From assembly GCA_028712915.1 (NCBI GenBank), contig JAQTPJ010000013.1:1-12490 (forward strand): a DNA stretch of 12,490 nt. Direction: 5' to 3'. This stretch comes from Candidatus Omnitrophota bacterium (lineage in GTDB: Bacteria; Omnitrophota; Gorgyraeia; Velamenicoccales; JABMQK01). A model generated the notes under the pieces. It did not search any database. It worked only from the letters and a program-made list of their open reading frames with translations, and was not told the origin of the DNA. How positions within the stretch are numbered: position 1 is the first letter of the stretch; each line of letters begins with the position of its first letter. Shown here piece by piece: positions 12,001 to 12,490 of this stretch. The position numbers and the translations under genes were made by a program.

Positions 12001-12490
12001 GCCGGTACAAAGCCAAGCCGTTCTAATAACTTGTATAACTTGGGTACATTATGATTTTTATCTCCCTTTTCAAGGTTAATACGTAAACCTGCTAACGCCA
12101 TGTTTGCTTCTTGTTCGGAGAGCTGAGCAATAAGTTCTGCCTGCCTTGGATAACCTTTATTCTCATCCATCAAAGCCTCAGCTTTATAGTTATCATCGTA
12201 GCTACTCTTTAGTATCTCCATTATATACTGATTAACTAAATCCAATTCCTTGTATGCTTGCTGATACATAGCCGCGTTTTCGCGGTAGAGGGAATCGCAA
12301 GATACCTGCGATAACGCTCCTGTAAGGCTTATCAAAGCTATGAATACGATAACAAGTTTCTTGACGTTGAATAAACTCAGTATATTCTTTAAGCTGAAGA
12401 TCGAAATAATTCTGAGTATGCTGACTCCAAAACTTAACAATAGGTTCTTTGTATGTTTTTTAAACTGGTATTCCTTAATCTTTGACCAGC
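1..12490 (-). CDS. Giant multidomain exported envelope protein, partial at both ends (M23 peptidase / TolC-like / beta-rich / YD-like / tandem repeats)
   Basis: One frame is open across the whole window. Codons run from 12488 down to 3, giving 4,162 sense codons with no TAA, TAG or TGA, and frame checks near 12362, 9003, 6003, 3003, 1503 and 3 agree. No start or stop is inside. The first in-frame ATG (residue 74) comes after the hydrophobic export region and has no Shine-Dalgarno sequence, so the real start probably lies just upstream of the window. The domain order is export region, peptidoglycan-binding-like segment, M23 endopeptidase, coiled coil, TolC-like helices, linker, second TolC-like section, beta-rich section, a large helical section, YD-like repeats and six tandem repeats. 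I count only about six cysteines, as is common in exported surface proteins. Codon style looks uniform throughout, so nothing suggests a recent domain insertion. The whole-protein function is unknown. A role at the cell envelope is inferred from the domains. Confidence 0.96.
3..485 (-). other. Region after the repeats, continuing out of the window
   Basis: Residues about 4002-4162. It starts with another YD-like turn (AVDAFGLERAVISM, Gly at residue 4034), followed by strands containing YSVDIIEYNNS and RVTYRAERKNGLYKIGERI. Then comes a helical segment (LQGEELQEALNSYNQIVNSL and KSRKAEFNAVINNL), and a strand pair with a Cys-Gly-Asp turn (LNCGDIYAAR). The reading frame is still open at position 3. 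If the protein is RHS-like, its C-terminal effector part would lie beyond this edge, but that cannot be seen here. Confidence 0.55.
486..560 (-). repeat. Degenerate seventh repeat start
   Basis: Residues 3977-4001 begin NICYYNSEYKPV and end with a strand containing VGQIGYAVN. This aligns with the opening of the sixth unit (NIYNYNSNFRPV followed by KPIAQIKAIS). It is preceded by GKEAL, equivalent to the GEEAL that precedes RYYP in earlier units. The rest of the unit is not preserved, so the tandem array decays here. Confidence 0.65.
624..2063 (-). repeat. Six tandem protein repeats of 72-85 residues (SxIYxYNP ... RYYP type)
   Basis: The units start at residues 3476, 3561, 3645, 3717, 3791 and 3871, that is at 2063, 1808, 1556, 1340, 1118 and 878. 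Their lengths are 85, 84, 72, 74, 80 and 85 residues. Each opens with S-x-I-Y-x-Y-N/T-P or a close variant, for example SDIYNYNP, SYIYKYNP, SDIYTYNP and SHIYRYTP. Next comes a Tyr-containing strand and a K/P-V/I-A strand, then a V-x-x-R-T-G-type hairpin and R-[IVF]-[YF]-[GA]-V/I. Most close with G-E-E-x-L/V-R-Y-Y-P, then a V-I-I-S-E-T-like strand. Third codon positions differ between units, so the duplications are not recent and the protein pattern has been kept. The fold should be all-beta and may extend the YD-like shell before it. I know of no named family with this pattern. Confidence 0.9.
2139..3404 (-). other. RHS/YD-like repeat region
   Basis: Residues about 3029-3450. Turns of the type [YFD]-[DT]-x-x-G-R recur with Gly at residues 3043 (TPQGRKLWE), 3134 (YYDAAGRVARTEE), 3194 (DFDMNGRAAAD), 3237 (ETDNLGRPYRQ), 3326 (SYDGFGREKAIYEG) and 3437 (IEANGRRIADINYNE). 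Between them lie two-stranded hairpins rich in Tyr, Thr and Asp. This is the signature of the YD/RHS repeat, as in Y-D-x-x-G-R-L-x-x. RHS proteins form beta shells that enclose toxins or act in adhesion. The spacing here (43-111 residues) is looser than the roughly 20 residues of classic YD repeats, so this is a divergent relative. No RHS core sequence or C-terminal toxin is visible in the window. Confidence 0.6.
3405..3689 (-). other. Beta-rich connector between helical region and YD-like repeats
   Basis: Residues about 2934-3028. The sequence turns from helices to strands: FGYMARGGVITLFLYDGMVS, then KQVTIAPLAVTLTAG, followed by a short Ser/Gln-rich helix (EARSSWSQDSQL) and a strand containing IVNMSTLEGADLSG. 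It has the look of an all-beta adaptor leading into the YD-like section. I recognise no family. Confidence 0.4.
3690..6800 (-). other. About 1,040-residue mostly helical region, no recognised family
   Basis: Residues 1897-2933. The opening part (Ala/Asp/Leu-rich, for example NPVAAAAKANPEAVAALDEL) is strongly helical. The rest consists of acidic, Tyr/Asn-rich helices joined by loops, such as GRLWQAYSSQGESFLAEW, YEHRYDDGLNVPSAFG, FDPLDDEDSDEIG and YYWIYDEDANDF. The acidic surface and aromatic residues suggest a soluble, secreted domain or several. Two stretches share a Y-E-G-x-N start (NYEGSNANEK near 6080 and DYEGVNTSET near 5240) and may be degenerate copies of one module, though the similarity is slight. 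No catalytic motif of a glycosidase, peptidase or nuclease was seen. I assign no function. Confidence 0.6.
3774..3809 (-). other. EF-hand-like calcium-binding loop (possible)
   Basis: Residues 2894-2905 read DNTGDGLNSSDE. This fits the 12-position EF-hand loop at D1, D5, G6 and the bidentate E12. Position 3 is Thr rather than Asp/Asn, and position 9 is Ser. It is flanked by a helix on each side (FERIGQFFFNVA before, IETYVEIVVKMYELR after), as in a real helix-loop-helix. Only one copy is visible, whereas dockerin and calmodulin-type loops usually come in pairs. Calcium binding is therefore possible but unproven. Confidence 0.45.
6801..8264 (-). other. Beta-rich section, possible outer-membrane beta-barrel
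   Basis: Residues 1409-1896. Short alternating polar/hydrophobic stretches rich in Tyr, Phe, Gly, Asn and Asp are separated by turns. Examples are VTFKYSNGTAIQFTSLV, YFVDFDYYSKKLSLNTGLQI, YFVGVGLDFDYRDEGF, ARISHRNGNISWGLNTKFG, RLYGQYRNEENSVYGLSVGL and LNFSGSAAYNGNFGSGLY. Strands of about 9-12 residues ending in aromatics are typical of outer-membrane barrels. There are enough candidate strands for a large barrel, but I cannot count them reliably by eye. A secreted beta-solenoid or stacked sandwich is the alternative. It ends at a Cys-Met pair near 6800, where the sequence switches to helices. I recognise no named family. Confidence 0.5.
8265..9668 (-). other. Second long helical, TolC-like section
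   Basis: Residues 941-1408. It begins with a highly charged helix (KKGKSEEEKKSEAE), then mixed helices, then a long Ala/Leu/Glu heptad-like region from about 9110 to 8850. That part includes VTARLEIEALSKSDIAYKEY and ERAETDSQKLALAQAEREVA, ending in LSLPVEI. The second half reads like the helical hairpin of an OEP repeat and may complete the hairpin begun before the linker. A more hydrophobic patch (ITTAVMTGLPLANKLIGMLAG, about 8635-8560) follows. After it come acidic helices rich in Glu that lead into the beta-rich section. OEP kinship is weaker here than in the preceding section, and a generic coiled coil is the alternative. Confidence 0.45.
9669..9887 (-). other. Pro/Ala/Gln-rich flexible linker
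   Basis: Residues about 868-940. The composition is dominated by Ala, Pro, Gln, Thr, Glu and Lys (APQAAEAVETTTPAVV, later PEAPKPPEMPKQ) with almost no large hydrophobic residues. It looks intrinsically disordered and separates the first OEP-like section from the next helical section. Such linkers often cross or lie within the peptidoglycan mesh. Confidence 0.75.
9900..10676 (-). other. TolC / outer membrane efflux protein (OEP)-like region
   Basis: Residues about 605-863. The order of elements follows an OEP repeat. A strand (GGLGLSIS) is followed by a long helix with regularly spaced Ala and Leu (LNYYKALFELENAKLAKQEE), then AYLDLISAETLVRLYEGGAI, a turn, and a helix ending ARQNLESAAGLN. Next comes a strand (ISLNLGFRLQD), then PSAGVGATLYDRENKLRNDA, which matches the strand-plus-D-R motif opening the second helical hairpin. 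In TolC-family proteins these parts make a trimeric outer-membrane channel with a long periplasmic helical barrel. TolC homologues are stand-alone proteins of roughly 400-500 residues, so having one inside a giant polypeptide behind a peptidase is unusual. Family assignment is by pattern only. Whether it forms a channel is unknown. Confidence 0.65.
10929..11095 (-). other. Gln/Arg-rich coiled-coil segment
   Basis: Residues about 465-520. Directly after the M23 domain comes a highly charged stretch rich in Gln, Glu and Arg (for example QQQDSQRQEAQQELIEQRKQ) without Pro or Gly, ending near RLRQQLINNMSRR. It should form a long helix or coiled coil, perhaps a spacer or oligomerisation element between the peptidase and the TolC-like part. 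The composition resembles coiled-coil arms found next to LytM domains in EnvC-like proteins, although there the coil precedes the domain. This is inference from composition. Confidence 0.7.
11096..11501 (-). other. M23/LytM zinc endopeptidase domain with intact active site
   Basis: Residues about 330-465. The two zinc-ligand motifs are both present: H357-T-G-I-D361 (H-x-x-x-D) and H442-L-H444 followed by FEV. The additional active-site histidine is in YAHL (H405). The usual framework is also there: a Phe-Gly turn and R-x-F-G before the first motif, A-A-x-G-x-V, V-x-V-D-H-G-N-G, and V-N-P after the HLH motif. M23 enzymes cut peptide cross-links in peptidoglycan. All catalytic positions are kept, so this should be an active enzyme rather than one of the degenerate EnvC/NlpD-type activators. 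One oddity is the loop before HLH, which reads DALIDAEEE in place of the short Ser/Thr-Gly-Pro turn usual there. The domain lies after the export region, so it would act in the periplasm or outside. Confidence 0.93.
11855..12047 (-). other. Peptidoglycan-binding-like segment (PG_binding_1-like)
   Basis: Residues about 148-212. The pattern is a short helix with a leucine pair (LYKLLERLGF), an acidic loop, then FSDEMAEAIKEIQKKFGLEE, a Gly and a Trp-containing turn, then a final helix (VETMIAVKNLL). This matches the layout of the PF01471 peptidoglycan-binding fold, whose hallmark is a helix of the type T-x-x-A-V-K-x-F-Q followed by G-L-x-x-D-G. In that family the domain tethers wall hydrolases to peptidoglycan, and here it directly precedes an M23 peptidase, which fits. 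The assignment rests on pattern only. The usual DG pair after GL is not exact, so it may be divergent. Confidence 0.55.
12297..12488 (-). other. N-terminal export region (long basic/hydrophobic leader)
   Basis: Residues 1-64. A Lys-rich stretch (KIKEYQFKKHTKN) leads into a moderately hydrophobic segment at about 16-40. A second basic patch (VKK, 42-44) is followed by a strongly hydrophobic core at about 45-60 (LVIVFIALISLTGALS). After it the sequence becomes polar and helical, as expected past a signal peptide. A type I signal peptidase site after ALS (58-60) is plausible. The long n-region resembles the extended signal peptides of very large secreted proteins. It could instead be one or two membrane helices anchoring the protein in the inner membrane. 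No ATG, GTG or TTG codon here has a ribosome binding site at suitable distance, so the start is probably upstream. Confidence 0.6.

Noticed and set aside
12267..12269. ATG at residue 74 as the true start
   Set aside because: It lies after the hydrophobic leader and has no Shine-Dalgarno sequence upstream, and using it would discard a sensible export signal.
12297..12308. Lipoprotein signal (lipobox) at Cys 64
   Set aside because: The residues before Cys are Q-V-S. The -3 position needs Leu, Val or Ile, so the match is poor. A type I signal peptidase site a few residues earlier is as likely.
12438..12440. TTG at residue 17 as the start
   Set aside because: No ribosome binding site lies at a suitable distance, and the open frame with basic residues continues upstream to the window edge.
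1..12490. Several adjacent genes fused by sequencing errors
   Set aside because: The same frame is kept from end to end, and no internal start with a ribosome binding site or intergenic-like stretch was seen at domain borders. Misassembly cannot be fully excluded without reads.

Overview
The whole 12,490-base window lies inside one protein-coding gene on the minus strand. Plus-strand triplets beginning at coordinates divisible by 3 can be read as minus-strand codons from 12488 down to 3. They give 4,162 consecutive sense codons with no stop. Neither a convincing start nor the stop is present, so the full protein is longer than about 4,160 residues. There is no intergenic DNA, promoter, terminator, RNA gene or mobile element. 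The plus-strand open frames are antisense shadows. Residue numbers below count from the first complete codon (12488) and are not true protein positions.

Layout from N- to C-terminus (high to low coordinates): (1) basic and hydrophobic export region, residues 1-64; (2) helical region with a peptidoglycan-binding-like segment, about 148-212; (3) M23/LytM zinc endopeptidase with all key residues, about 330-465; (4) Gln-rich coiled coil, about 465-520; (5) TolC/outer-membrane-efflux-protein-like helices and strands, about 605-863; (6) Pro/Ala/Gln-rich linker, about 868-940; (7) a second long helical, TolC-like section, 941-1408; (8) a beta-rich section that may be an outer-membrane barrel, 1409-1896; (9) about 1,040 mostly helical residues I do not recognise, ending in an EF-hand-like loop; (10) beta-rich RHS/YD-like repeats, about 3029-3450; (11) six tandem repeats of 72-85 residues plus a degenerate seventh, about 3476-4001; (12) a C-terminal part that continues past the window.

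The host is probably a Gram-negative (diderm) bacterium, because the chain combines peptidoglycan cleavage, TolC-like and barrel-like parts. Codon choice is AT-leaning, with AGG/AGA for Arg, ATA for Ile and TTA/TTG for Leu. TGG is the only Trp codon and no TGA occurs in frame, so nothing suggests a recoded stop. Giant genes and this codon style are known from Omnitrophota-like uncultivated bacteria, so I tentatively suggest that lineage; nothing in the window proves it.

Working model (inference): an exported giant envelope protein whose N-terminal part binds and cuts peptidoglycan, whose middle sits in or spans the outer membrane, and whose long YD-like and repeat-rich C-terminal part is displayed outside. 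It could serve attachment, predation, toxin delivery or cell-envelope architecture. The sequence does not decide among these.
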